From: CAZUGA01 sp964619885
Lineage (GTDB): Bacteria; Pseudomonadota; Gammaproteobacteria; Methylococcales; UBA1147
Assembly: GCA_964619885.1 (NCBI GenBank)
Contig: CAZUGA010000002.1
Coordinates: forward strand, 1-64,000
Direction: 5' to 3'
Length of the DNA stretch: 64,000 nt
This document shows, piece by piece, positions 39,483-49,300 of this stretch; position 1 is the stretch's first letter; the number at the start of each line of letters is the position of its first letter. A program made the position numbers and the translations under genes. The notes beneath the pieces were generated by a model. It was given only the letters and a program-made list of their open reading frames with translations. It had not been told where the DNA came from and searched no databases.

Positions 39483-40028
39483 TTACCAGATTAAATCGTC
39501 CGGAACCTGGTAGTTAGAATAGGGGTCGTCCGCAGTCGGGGTGGGTGAACCCGGGTCATTGATTTTGATCCAAACCGAAGGGTTCCGGTCCGCGATTTTT
39601 CGGGCGATTTCAAATCCAACGATTTCGTAGTGTTTTTTATATTTCACAATGGCCAATTGACCGTTGATAATTTTTTTCCGAATTGGCTCAGAAACATAGA
39701 CACGGCGGAGTTTATTATCGTGCTCAAAATTGTAAGCGACACCGTTATCGTCTTGGGGCTCTCGATTTTTTAACAAAAGTTGCTTTATTTGAGCGTTTAA
39801 TTCCTTACGTTTGGCATTTGCAGTCCGTTCTAGATTGAGTTGCCGGTCGTGTTCTGATTTTTCCAATCGTTTCTGGTTGATTCTTGCTGCTGAGTTTCCA
39901 TTAGTTGAACCGGCTTTCTGATTGCGTTGCTGTTTGGCCTTTTGCCGTTTTTCCGTGTTCGCTTTTTTGAGCTGTTTGGAATCGACCAATCCTGCCTGGA
40001 GGAGTTGATCCTGCAATGATTTAGCCAT
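39483..40028 (-). CDS. DUF2058 family protein (YaiL-like)
   Basis: 181 residues from the ATG at 40028, chosen because MAKSLQDQLLQAGLVDSKQ is the conserved DUF2058 start; the frame continues 17 codons upstream. A very basic, charged helical N-terminal half (KKANTEKRQKAKQQRNQK) is followed by a compact C-terminal domain (YNFEHDNKLRRVYVSEPIR; GQLAIVKY). The E. coli relative YaiL is a nucleoprotein/polysome-associated protein of unclear function. It lies upstream of xseA, separated by 68 bases. Confidence 0.88.
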   Translation of the reverse strand: MAKSLQDQLLQAGLVDSKQLKKANTEKRQKAKQQRNQKAGSTNGNSAARINQKRLEKSEHDRQLNLERTANAKRKELNAQIKQLLLKNREPQDDNGVAYNFEHDNKLRRVYVSEPIRKKIINGQLAIVKYKKHYEIVGFEIARKIADRNPSVWIKINDPGSPTPTADDPYSNYQVPDDLIW

Positions 40029-40239
40029 GTCTCGGCTCCACACGCGAATCGCGCCGTTGTGGGTTTCTTGTTGGTGCAATAATTTTCATATCTGTAGGGA
40101 GTAAATTTCGTGAGGCGCGTCGGTTTTGAATTGATAGCGGAGATATTAGAGCGCAATTTTAAAGCACTGTTCCAAGAACTGCCACTTGCTGAATATAGCG
40201 TTTATGCAATGCAGACTTTTATGAAGGGGTATTGATGGC

Positions 40240-40728
40240 TCAACGCGAGGCTAAAAAGTCGGAAAGTCTTTTATCTACCGCGCTTAAACCCATCTCGTCA
40301 TGCTTGGATTTGATTTGATCTATACGTCGTATGATTGCCGATAATCCAATAACTGTATCGTAATTATCCAAATCTGATAAATCTACCCACCGGGCTTCGC
40401 TAACATCGGTTGCGGGTACCGGTGTGGTATTTTCTGCCTGCTGGGTTGTAGCCAGAAAATCGATAATCACATAGTGAAACCCTTCCTTGATGCGCTCCGC
40501 GACGGCAACAATTGGGCCAATCCTAACTACTATTCCGGTTTCTTCAAGTACTTCGCGGGCGGCGCATTCTACCAGCGTTTCCCCGGCCTCCTGGCAACCC
40601 CCGGGGATTGACCATTGCCCGCGGGCAGGTGCTTTGTCTCTGCGAATCAGTAGAACCTTGCCGCAGTCGTCAAATATCATCGCGCCAACGCCAATTTTTG
40701 GTTGCGGTAGCTCAAGCTCAGTCTTCAC
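40240..40728 (-). CDS. NUDIX hydrolase
   Basis: 162 residues. A full Nudix box (GCQEAGE, seven residues, REVLEETGI) is present at about residues 45-67, with the catalytic glutamates in REVLEE. The fold begins KIGVGAMIFDDCGKVLLIRR, typical of the MutT/ADP-ribose group. The C-terminal ARWVDLSDLDNYDTV resembles NDP-sugar or nucleotide hydrolases; substrate unknown. Its ATG overlaps the end of the EF-G-like gene by 11 bases, so the two are translationally coupled. Confidence 0.93.
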   Translation of the reverse strand: MKTELELPQPKIGVGAMIFDDCGKVLLIRRDKAPARGQWSIPGGCQEAGETLVECAAREVLEETGIVVRIGPIVAVAERIKEGFHYVIIDFLATTQQAENTTPVPATDVSEARWVDLSDLDNYDTVIGLSAIIRRIDQIKSKHDEMGLSAVDKRLSDFLASR

Positions 40729-42766
40729 CGTGGCCTTTAAATGCGCTGGTCAGGGATTTTTGAACATTACCGGGGACCGGTTCATAGTGGCTGAATGCTA
40801 TGCTATAAGTGCCCTCGCCACCGGTCATTGATTTCAACGTGGATTGGTAGTTATCCAGCTCACTGAGTGGAAGTTGCCCCGATATATTGACTCGGCCATT
40901 CTTGCCGCTGGTGGTTCCGTTAATTCGTCCACGTTTACCGGCGATATCGCCAGTAATGTCGCCAACGCTGGAATTTGGGGCATCGACGTCGATGTCGACT
41001 ATGGGTTCGAGCACGATCGGTTTGGCTTTTAGAATTGCTTCCAAGAATGCTTTTTTACCAGCGGCAACGAAAGCAATTTCTTTGGAATCGACCGAATGGT
41101 GTTTGCCATCATAAACAATGACTCGCACATCCTGCATCGGGTAGCCAGCAATAGCACCCGAATCGATAACCTGGCGCACACCTTTTTCCACCGCGGGAAC
41201 GAATTGTGATGGAATTGCTCCGCCCACTACACGATTGACGAATTCGAATCCGCTACCGCGTTCTTTGGGTTCAACCTTTAATGCAACCTCGCCAAACTGG
41301 CCGGCGCCGCCGGTTTGTTTTTTGTGCCGGTGGTGGCCTTCTGCGTTGCTTTGAACAGTTTCTCTGTAGGCAATGCTGGGAATGTGTGTCTCGACTTCGA
41401 CATGGTAGCGTTCTTTCATTCGTTCTAGCAGGATGCGCAGGTGTAAATCTCCCATCCCGCGCAATACCGTTTCGTTGGACGTGGCATAGTGTTCGATGCA
41501 GACGCCTGGGTCCTCTGCTGCTAACTTTTGCAAAGCATCGGATAATTTTTGCTCGTCGCCGCGACGAATGGGTTTTATGGCCAGTCCCGTCATCGGCGCA
41601 GGCACAGGCGGAGATTTAAGGTGAAAATAATCCTCGTCGTGCGAGTCGTGCAAAACCGCATCCATATGGATATCATCGACCTTGGCGACCGCACAGATGT
41701 CCCCGGGAATTCCATTAGCGATTTCCATATGATTCTTGCCCTGTAGACGCAGAATATGTGCCGGCTTGAAGGGTTTTCGCCCATCGCCGATATACAATTG
41801 ACTATTCGGCGTGATGGTTCCCTGATAGATACGGAATACACCCATTTTGCCAACAAAGGGATCAACCGTAACTTTGAAGACATGCGCAACTACATGTTGT
41901 GTCGGGTCGGGAGCTACGTTTACCGGTTGCGCATTTTCGCCTTCGCCCTTTAGAAACTGCGGTGGATTTCCCTCGCTGGGGTTGGGCATTAAACGGCTGA
42001 AGACTTCTAACAACTGATCGATACCCGCACCGGTACGGGCCGATACGAAGCAGACCGGGATCAAATGGCCCTCCCGTAGCGCTTTCTCGAATGGGTCATG
42101 TAACTGCTCTGGATCCAGTTCCTGGCCCTGTTCCAGGTAAATTTCCATTAAAGCTTCATCCACATCGACGACCTGATCAATTATTTCGGTGTGGGCTTGG
42201 CTTACGGATAACATATCGGTTGCTTGATCATCCAGGTTGAAAAAGCAATCCACTACGGAACCACCATTGTTGGCGGGTAAGTTCAGCGGTAAACATTCTG
42301 CGCCAAACGATTCGCGGATCTGATCCAATAGCTGTTGCGGATTGACGTCGGCCGCATCAATTTTATTGACAATTATCAATGAGCAAACGCCGCTTTCCGT
42401 AGCGTTCTCCATCACCTGTTGCGACACCATTTCGACACCAATCTGTGCGTTTATCACCAGTGCCACGGTTTCCACACCGGGAATTATGCTGAGTGCGCGT
42501 CCGAGTAAATCAGGATACCCGGGTGTATCGATAAGGTTGACCTGGATACCCTTGTGTTCCAGGTGGCACACCGTACTGTCGATCGAATGTTGTAATTGTT
42601 TTTCCTGCGGATCGAAGTCACTAACCATTGTTCCGCGCTCCAAACTTCCACGGGTCGCGATCGTTCCGGCGTGGTGCAGCAAGGTTTCGACCAACTCTGT
42701 TTTTCCACAGCCGGCGTGGCCCAGTAGGCCAATATTTCTGATATCTTCTGACGTATACCTGGTCAT
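40718..42766 (-). CDS. Elongation factor G-like protein (EF-G2 type)
   Basis: 682 residues, a little shorter than canonical EF-G (about 700). The GTPase P-loop is GHAGCGKTELVE rather than the usual AHIDAGKTT, and G2 is marked by RGSLERGTMVSDF; NKID follows. Domains II-V are present (domain IV: HKKQTGGAGQFGEVAL; C-terminal RGRINGTTSGKNGRVNISGQLPLSE). These features mark the EF-G2 paralogues that do not replace FusA in translocation; proposed roles include ribosome rescue or stress. No rps or rpl genes are adjacent, which also argues against the primary fusA. Confidence 0.9.
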   Translation of the reverse strand: MTRYTSEDIRNIGLLGHAGCGKTELVETLLHHAGTIATRGSLERGTMVSDFDPQEKQLQHSIDSTVCHLEHKGIQVNLIDTPGYPDLLGRALSIIPGVETVALVINAQIGVEMVSQQVMENATESGVCSLIIVNKIDAADVNPQQLLDQIRESFGAECLPLNLPANNGGSVVDCFFNLDDQATDMLSVSQAHTEIIDQVVDVDEALMEIYLEQGQELDPEQLHDPFEKALREGHLIPVCFVSARTGAGIDQLLEVFSRLMPNPSEGNPPQFLKGEGENAQPVNVAPDPTQHVVAHVFKVTVDPFVGKMGVFRIYQGTITPNSQLYIGDGRKPFKPAHILRLQGKNHMEIANGIPGDICAVAKVDDIHMDAVLHDSHDEDYFHLKSPPVPAPMTGLAIKPIRRGDEQKLSDALQKLAAEDPGVCIEHYATSNETVLRGMGDLHLRILLERMKERYHVEVETHIPSIAYRETVQSNAEGHHRHKKQTGGAGQFGEVALKVEPKERGSGFEFVNRVVGGAIPSQFVPAVEKGVRQVIDSGAIAGYPMQDVRVIVYDGKHHSVDSKEIAFVAAGKKAFLEAILKAKPIVLEPIVDIDVDAPNSSVGDITGDIAGKRGRINGTTSGKNGRVNISGQLPLSELDNYQSTLKSMTGGEGTYSIAFSHYEPVPGNVQKSLTSAFKGHGED

Positions 42767-42817
42767 GGTTTCCTCCCGCGAAATTGCGAATCAAATTGGC
42801 GTTGGTTTGTTGTAAAG

Positions 42818-43279
42818 TTATGATTCTAGTATTATAAAACTGGGTGATACTAAGTGTTCGTAGTCTTTATAGGCCATTCGAATCACTTCAGAATGCGATC
42901 CCGCCGTAAACGCAAAATAAGGATGCTCGGTTATGCTTTCGGCGACGTAGACGTCCAATTCGTAGAGGTTTCCAAACGGCGGCATTGCACCGACCTCGCA
43001 ATCCGGGAACAACCTAGCAAACTCTTGTTCGGAGGCCAGCTCTACATTTTCGGTGTCAAATGCATCTCGCAAAATGGCAAGATCAATTTTATACGCCGCG
43101 GGCAGCACTGCCATAGCGGTCTCATTGTCTATCTTTAAAATGAGAGTTTTGGCCATTTCCTTGATTGGCACGTGAGCCGATTTGGCGATCTCCAATGCGG
43201 TGAAAGCCATCGAATGATTGATGGCAACGTATTTTACGTTGTTGTTGTCCAGAAACTCTGTAAGACGTTGTGCAGGCAT
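42818..43279 (-). CDS. YbaK/ProX-type aminoacyl-tRNA deacylase domain protein
   Basis: 153 residues from the ATG at 43279, which has AGGAGA seven bases upstream; the frame extends to 43336 without a good site. The fold block HSMAFTALEIAKSAHVPIKEMAKTL and the substrate-pocket region GAMPPFGNLYELDVYVAE mark a YbaK/EbsC-like protein. Family members hydrolyse mischarged tRNA (for example Cys-tRNA-Pro or Ala-tRNA-Pro). A lysine (KTLILK) at about position 47 fits the catalytic Lys of the family. Specificity cannot be assigned. Confidence 0.88.
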   Translation of the reverse strand: MPAQRLTEFLDNNNVKYVAINHSMAFTALEIAKSAHVPIKEMAKTLILKIDNETAMAVLPAAYKIDLAILRDAFDTENVELASEQEFARLFPDCEVGAMPPFGNLYELDVYVAESITEHPYFAFTAGSHSEVIRMAYKDYEHLVSPSFIILES

Positions 43280-43464
43280 GGCGTTCTCCTCATGTAAAAT
43301 GATGAGTACAGGCATGGAACCGCGCGGCGGATCCATAGACCGTCATTTTCATACGTCTGGCGTGTGGAACTAAACTAAGCAATTAGCGCAATGATTTCAA
43401 GTGAGGATGGAAACTAAGTTTGAAAAGTTGCCGGGTAGCTTAAAAAAAGAGAAAAGGTGATTTT

Positions 43465-44370
43465 GTGAACAACGTATCGAACGATTTGACACCTGAGCCA
43501 TCGAAACAGTCCAATAAGTCCTTGGGATTATTGTATCTACTCCTTGGCATAGGCGTGTTGGGGTTGCTCAGCTATGGCTTGTATGGCTTGTTTGCCGATC
43601 CTCCACCCGACGTTTCAAAGGAAGCGTTTCCTTCAGTTGTGAAGGGAGCATCGACAGCGGATCAGAATGAGGCGGCTAAATTAAAAACCGGGCAACTCCC
43701 ACTGGAAATCGAAGAGTCTCCCGAGACAGAAGACGAAGATCTTGATATTGACAAGGCCACCGTTTTACCCGCACTAGATCATAGCGACCGGTTGGTTCGA
43801 AGATCGATAAGAGATTTGTCGACCAGCCCGGCACTATCCGGGTGGACTAATGCCGATCATTTGATACGCCGGTTCGTGACATTAGTTGACAATATCGCGC
43901 GCGGCAAAATACCGCGTAAGCAAATGGCATTTTTCGCGCCTAAAGGTCAATTCCAGGTGATGGAATCGAAGGGGACGTTGATTATTGACCCTAAAAGTTA
44001 TCAACGCTATGACGTTTATGCGGATTTCTTATCGTCGTTAGATAGTGCGCAGGCCGCAGATCTCTATCGACGCCTGGAACCAATAATTAACCTGGCTTAT
44101 CAAGATCTCGGTAATCCGCAAAGTCGTTTCGATACAGCCTTATTTCAAGCAATTGGACATTTACAGAAAACGCCCGTTGTAGAGGGTGACATCGCGTTGA
44201 TCAGGCCGTCTGTAATGTATAAATTTAACGCGAAAGAGCTCGAAGTTTTGAGTCCAGCGCAAAAACAGCTGTTGCGTACCGGCCCCCGTAATACGCGAAT
44301 TATTCAGAGAAAATTATCTTCGATTGCCGGCGCAATTCGATCGAATTCGGCAGATTCGAAGGTCCCTTGA
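43465..44370 (+). CDS. DUF3014 family membrane protein
   Basis: 301 residues. A short cytoplasmic start is followed by one helix (about 21-43, LGLLYLLLGIGVLGLLSYGL) and a periplasmic part with an acidic linker and the DUF3014 core (ALDHSDRLVRRSIRDLS; LIRRFVTLVDNIARGKIPRK). Family function is unknown; it is common in gammaproteobacteria. GTG/ATG choice: the GTG at 43465 has AAAAGG nine bases upstream. Confidence 0.88.
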   Translation: MNNVSNDLTPEPSKQSNKSLGLLYLLLGIGVLGLLSYGLYGLFADPPPDVSKEAFPSVVKGASTADQNEAAKLKTGQLPLEIEESPETEDEDLDIDKATVLPALDHSDRLVRRSIRDLSTSPALSGWTNADHLIRRFVTLVDNIARGKIPRKQMAFFAPKGQFQVMESKGTLIIDPKSYQRYDVYADFLSSLDSAQAADLYRRLEPIINLAYQDLGNPQSRFDTALFQAIGHLQKTPVVEGDIALIRPSVMYKFNAKELEVLSPAQKQLLRTGPRNTRIIQRKLSSIAGAIRSNSADSKVP

Positions 44371-44438
44371 TGCTTATGAACCGTGCGCCGTTTAGCGACT
44401 TTAACGGTGGTTGGGCCCGGGTTGGATGTACTGGTATA

Positions 44439-44801
44439 TTAGTTCGGAAGAATATCGCCAGTCCGCCGGCCGCCGTCTCCTCGGCGCCGTTCTTGCTTGA
44501 CGTAGGTATATCTGGAAATACCTAGGTCGATATCCCGACGTATTTCATCGCTACGCCGATCAGAATGACGGACATAATAACATCGACAGTCGTCGATCTT
44601 ATTACAACCCTCTAGCGGCAATGTAGGTGCTTCATCTATCAAAAATCGTATTTCTGATATTGTGTGGACTTTTTTACAGGGATTGATACTGCGTGGCTTT
44701 ATGGAAACCGCACGCCAAGGGTTTTTTGTTCTGGGGGTCGATGCTTTGGCTTTTGATTTATTCGGGTTCAGTGCATCGATAAAATTGCGGAAAGAATTCA
44801 T
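44439..44801 (-). CDS. Small conserved cysteine-containing protein
   Basis: 120 residues from the ATG at 44801 (an ATG at 44837 would add 12). The N-terminus is basic; the central block NPWRAVSIKPRSINPCKK, then FLIDEAPTLPLEGC...CRCYYVRHSDRRS, has four cysteines in two pairs. I recognise this as a small conserved protein seen in other gammaproteobacteria but know of no function. The C-terminus is Arg-rich (RRDIDLGISRY; ERRRGDGGRR). The cysteine spacing could hold a metal. The gene converges on the DUF3014 gene. Confidence 0.65.
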   Translation of the reverse strand: MNSFRNFIDALNPNKSKAKASTPRTKNPWRAVSIKPRSINPCKKVHTISEIRFLIDEAPTLPLEGCNKIDDCRCYYVRHSDRRSDEIRRDIDLGISRYTYVKQERRRGDGGRRTGDILPN

Positions 44802-45166
44802 TTTTTGCGTCCATTTCAAGTTTGAATTACTGATCATTATAATTATTTGTATAGAGCTAATCTTTATCTAAACCAGGGCGTTTACAAAAGTTAACGACAG
44901 TTAGAGAAATATTAACTCGAATTAATTCTAATTTTGGGCAATATTCGCAGCTTTACTGAGACCGAAAGGCTTGGTTTAGGTTCAATGTATGCAATCGCTA
45001 TTTTGATGGAAATTGTCCATCTATTTAATGATGACATTGTTCGTAACTTGTACCCATACATGTATTGCCGGGGCCGAATTTTGAAAGATAAAATTTGTAT
45101 TGATCGACTAAGAATGGTCATTACCAAAGTTTGTTTGTATAAACGAACAAGATCATCAGCAGGTTC
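44802..45166. other. Intergenic between small Cys protein and srkA
   Basis: 365 AT-rich bases. Contains overlapping short frames on both strands (44912-45127 minus; 44934-45242 plus) that have no recognisable product and are probably chance. An imperfect palindrome GTTTGTTT/AAACGAAC lies at 45129-45148, just past the srkA stop; it could be a weak terminator but has no T tract. Confidence 0.45.
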
Positions 45167-46177
45167 TCAGTCCCAATCCAATGGGGCTTCGTTCATCAAC
45201 GCGGATTGCTCGCGTAAGGCCAGAATGTGTTCGTCCCAATAACGCGGTGTGTTGAACCATGGAAATGCCAGAGGGAAAGCAGGGTCTGTCCAGCGCACTG
45301 CCAGCCATCCCGCATAATTGATCATGCGCAAAGTGCGTAATGGCTCGATCAGGTGTAATTCTGACGCGTTAAAATCATAAAACTGCGTATAACCTTCCAG
45401 AAGGTCGCCAAGCCGGGCGGTCATGTAATCCCGGTCACCGGATAAAAACATCCACAAATCCTGCACGGCCGGGCCCATGCGTGCATCATCAAAATCTACA
45501 ATATGCGGGCCGGCGTCGGTCCAAAGGATATTGCCGGGATGACAATCACCGTGCAGCCTAATCTGCTGTACCTGGCCGGCGCGCGCGAATCCGTTACGTA
45601 TTTGCTCGATTAAATCTTGAGTTAGGGTTTGATAGGCGTCAATCAGATAGTCTGGAATAAAATCGTTATCCAGTAGAAATGCGCGGGGTTTAACCGCAAA
45701 ATCCTCAATATCTAATGTTGGACGAAAATCGAAGGCGTCGACCGCAGAGTTGGCGTGTATACGTGCGACCAAGCGTCCCATTTGTTCCAGTTGGTCGGGG
45801 TTGTCTAATTCTGGTACGCGTCCACCGCGGCACGGGTATAGGGCGAACCTGAAGGCACCATGGAATCTCAGGGTATTACCGTTGTTATCCGCCGTGGGAG
45901 GAATAACCGGAATTTCTTGTGCCGCTAGATCAGTGGTAAACACGTGCTCCTCAACAATGGCCTCGTCTAGCCACCGCGCCGGCCGGTAAAATTTTGCGAC
46001 CAGCGGGGACTGGTCTTCGACACCGATTTGGTAAACCCGGTTTTCATAGCTATTTAACGCCAGAAACCTTCCATCGCAGTGTATCCCGGTTGCTTCAACC
46101 GCATCTAGCAATTCGTCGGGTGTCAGTGTAGCAAAAGCTTCGGCTTGCGATATTGAGTCCATGGGGTCGATAATCAT
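45167..46177 (-). CDS. srkA: Stress response kinase A (YihE/RdoA)
   Basis: Ser/Thr kinase with an aminoglycoside-phosphotransferase fold; in E. coli it protects against programmed cell death under envelope stress. 336 residues. Characteristic blocks: NSYENRVYQIG, LVAKFYRPARW with the ATP Lys, LHGDCHPGNILW (catalytic Asp) and VDFDDARMGPA (metal Asp), followed by QDLWMFLSGD. The start is ATG at 46177; the ATG at 46162 is possible. In E. coli the gene precedes dsbA; no dsbA is here. Confidence 0.95.
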   Translation of the reverse strand: MIIDPMDSISQAEAFATLTPDELLDAVEATGIHCDGRFLALNSYENRVYQIGVEDQSPLVAKFYRPARWLDEAIVEEHVFTTDLAAQEIPVIPPTADNNGNTLRFHGAFRFALYPCRGGRVPELDNPDQLEQMGRLVARIHANSAVDAFDFRPTLDIEDFAVKPRAFLLDNDFIPDYLIDAYQTLTQDLIEQIRNGFARAGQVQQIRLHGDCHPGNILWTDAGPHIVDFDDARMGPAVQDLWMFLSGDRDYMTARLGDLLEGYTQFYDFNASELHLIEPLRTLRMINYAGWLAVRWTDPAFPLAFPWFNTPRYWDEHILALREQSALMNEAPLDWD

Positions 46178-46389
46178 GTTTGCGCGGGTCTGATTCTAAC
46201 ATCTTCATTTGAAGACTGATGGGTTGGTTTGTTCGAGGGTGCGAGTCGAATTTCCAGTTTTTGATTTGACTATGCTGTCTAGCTGCGTCTCAGTTGTAAC
46301 AAATGCTCAACTGATTCCCGTTAGAAAAATTATAAATCTACATTGTTCCGCGACTTTTTCTGTAGTTTCTGTGATGCATAACCGTGTCG

Positions 46390-49300
46390 CTAATGACTGC
46401 TATTTTCGGTAAATTCAAAGGCGGATACTGCGGTAACCTTTATGCTGACTTTTGCACCGGTTTTGTGCTCTAGATATTCGCGCAACTCTCTGGTCAATGA
46501 CTTGATTTGCTGGGTATTGTCCAGCGCGTGAACTGTCATATGAATTCGATATTCGTCGTGACCGCGCGAAATCGAAACGTCGCGCAGCCGGGCGTCTCCA
46601 CTTGCGGCGATCAATTCGAAGCGTTCGCTTATCAATTCGTCAATTCGACGTTTTTCGATTGCGTTTAACGTTGCGAAACCCAACGGTATTGACAGTAGCA
46701 ACAAACCGCAAATGGTATAAGTAAAAGCGCGTCGGCTCAAAGCGCCGTGAATTGTTTTTGACGGGCGAAAACCAAGCACATAAAAAACTGCCGCCCCGGC
46801 CATAATTATTGCCGCGAAATTTGTCAGAAATAGCAGCAATGCGCCCCCAGCAACCAAAAAACGGGCTGCCCCTAATCCATATCCCACCACGCACAGCGGC
46901 GGCACTAGCGCCACCGCGATTGCGACTCCAGGTAATGCTGCGGCTACGGATTTCCGGCTTACGCCGTAGGCAGCGACCGCCCCGGCGGCCAGTGCAACCA
47001 TTAGATCAAAAGCATTGGGTTGTGTTCTGGAAAGGATCTCGCTATCTGCTTCTTGGAGGGGCAGAAGTATAACAATAACTGTGCCCACCATAATCACCAG
47101 GCAAACTCCGTTGAGGGCCGAATTTAATCCGCGTCGAATCAATAAGAAATTGCCTAGCACGATGCCATTACCTACCGCTAAAATTGGATTCATCAATGGT
47201 GCGACAAGCATTGCACCGATGATTACGGCGCCGCTGTTAAGAAGCAAACCTAGTGTGGCTATCGTAGTTGAAAGAAAAAGCAGCGTGTAATAGTCTACGT
47301 TGCCACGAGCAGCGCGCCCCAGATTCGAAAATACTTCTGATCTTTCCGATATGGTCAATGTTGGAAATTGGTCTATTACAATTCTTGAAAAATGTCCCAG
47401 CATGCGGGTTCTTATTGGCGCTTTGGCCTTTACGATTACCGACGGGAGATTCTGCATCTCCCCGGTCAATTCAACCGGTATTCCGTCAAACACCGCTCTA
47501 TTGTGTGCCGGGTCGACGGCCGCTCCAATTATCAACAAGTCTGTGCCAAGCGCTTGGTCCCCGATTTCCTTTGTAATGTCAGTACCGTCAAGTTGTTTAA
47601 GATTGACGTCGGCACGTGTTGGCGTCAATTCCAGGGCCTGCTCTTGTTCAAGCTTTTTTGCCAGGACCGTGATCGAAGTTGGTGCTTCACCAACAAATGC
47701 TGCAGTGAATTTCAGCCCGGCGTTTAGGTTGGGCTTCGCCTCGGCTGCAACCAGAATTCTGAGCGGTTGTTCTGTTATATTTCCATTGATCACCGCAACA
47801 GGAAAGCTGGCTCTATAGAAAACCTGTTTCACTACCGGGTCTGGGTCGTTCTCCAGTTCATCAACTGCACCAGGCGACCCCAATATAATGAAATCAACCT
47901 TGTATTCCTTTGCGGTTTCCAGTATTGCAACAGTCGCGCTTGGTGCAATTCGGATCAGCGGTTTGATCGAAACGTTGGGGCACTCTATTGCGTTAATCGT
48001 TTCATTCAGATTTCGCCAATATTTCTCGGCGGCTATGCGAATTGATTCCGGTGAGCGAAACTTTTCCCCTAGTCGACAATGGAGTACCAGTAGTTCCCCG
48101 TGATTTGCTTTAGCGAGAGCGGCCCCGGCGGTAATAAGCGTATCGACACCTTCTCCGGCTTTTACCGCAACCAGAACACGGTACAAACCTTTTTCCGGCA
48201 ATTTCTCTTGGTCGCCGACAACAGCTTTTTTTCTTTGAACAATGGCATTGCCGCGAAATCCATAGAGTAGGTAGTACATTCCCCCCAATGCTATCCATGC
48301 GAGCGTAATAAGGATTACTGGGAGTGAAAGAAGTAACGACAAGTACAATGCGATCACACTTGCCAGTACCGGAACAAATGGATGCAGAGGTAGTTTTAGA
48401 CGGTGAACGGTTGAAAATGCACTGCGTGGTTGCCAAATATGCGGCACTATCACCAAAAGAAATGACCATAGGTAGGTGATCGCAGCAATACATGCCAATA
48501 TGGCGACAGGTATATCGGAGAATGCCAACGCTAAACTTAAAATTAATAAGACGGCTATCTTGATTAGATTGGGCTGCGTCCCGTCGTTTCGTTCGACTAT
48601 GCGAGGAAAAAATCCGTCGTTCAGCATCACGCCCATTAGCCGGATACCACTGGCCAAAATTCGGGATAAACCCGTCCAGCAGATTACGATCGATAGCGTC
48701 AGGATAACCAGGACGAAACGACTATCGTTCCAAGATAGCTGTTTAATCAAATTTTCACCGGTCAAATCTGGAAAACGAATCACTATTATCATAGTGGCAA
48801 CCCCGATAAGGTTGGCTATCACCAACACACCTAACATGGCCAGTGGCAGATTTTGAGCCGCGTTGCGCAATTGACGCCTGAAGCTAGTCACTGCTTCCAA
48901 TCCCCAAAGACTCGCGGACAGAATAGCCACCGTGGATAACCAGTTTTGCGTCTGTTGTAATGGCGGTAAATCTGCAGTCTTTGGATCGTGTTTGAATATT
49001 GCCCAAATCAGAACGAAGAACAGTAACAAAAGGCACAGCCACACCAAATTGTTTCTGATCGGAGAATAGTTGCGCGCCGAAGTAAACTCGTAAACTCCCG
49101 TGACACCTATAATGGCCATCAACACCCAAAGAATACCCGCGTCGATGTTGAAAAGTTGCTTCATAATACCAATGACGCGCAGACCAATACTGTCTGTAAG
49201 CAGTGCGGCGACCGCAACATGCCCGGCTAGCATTAACCAGCCGACTATAAATACCAACCAGGATTGTCCACTCAATTGCGCTAGTTGATAACAACTGGCG

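Noticed and set aside
44934..45242. 102-residue plus-strand frame
   Set aside because: No ribosome site, no recognisable domain, and it runs into srkA on the other strand.
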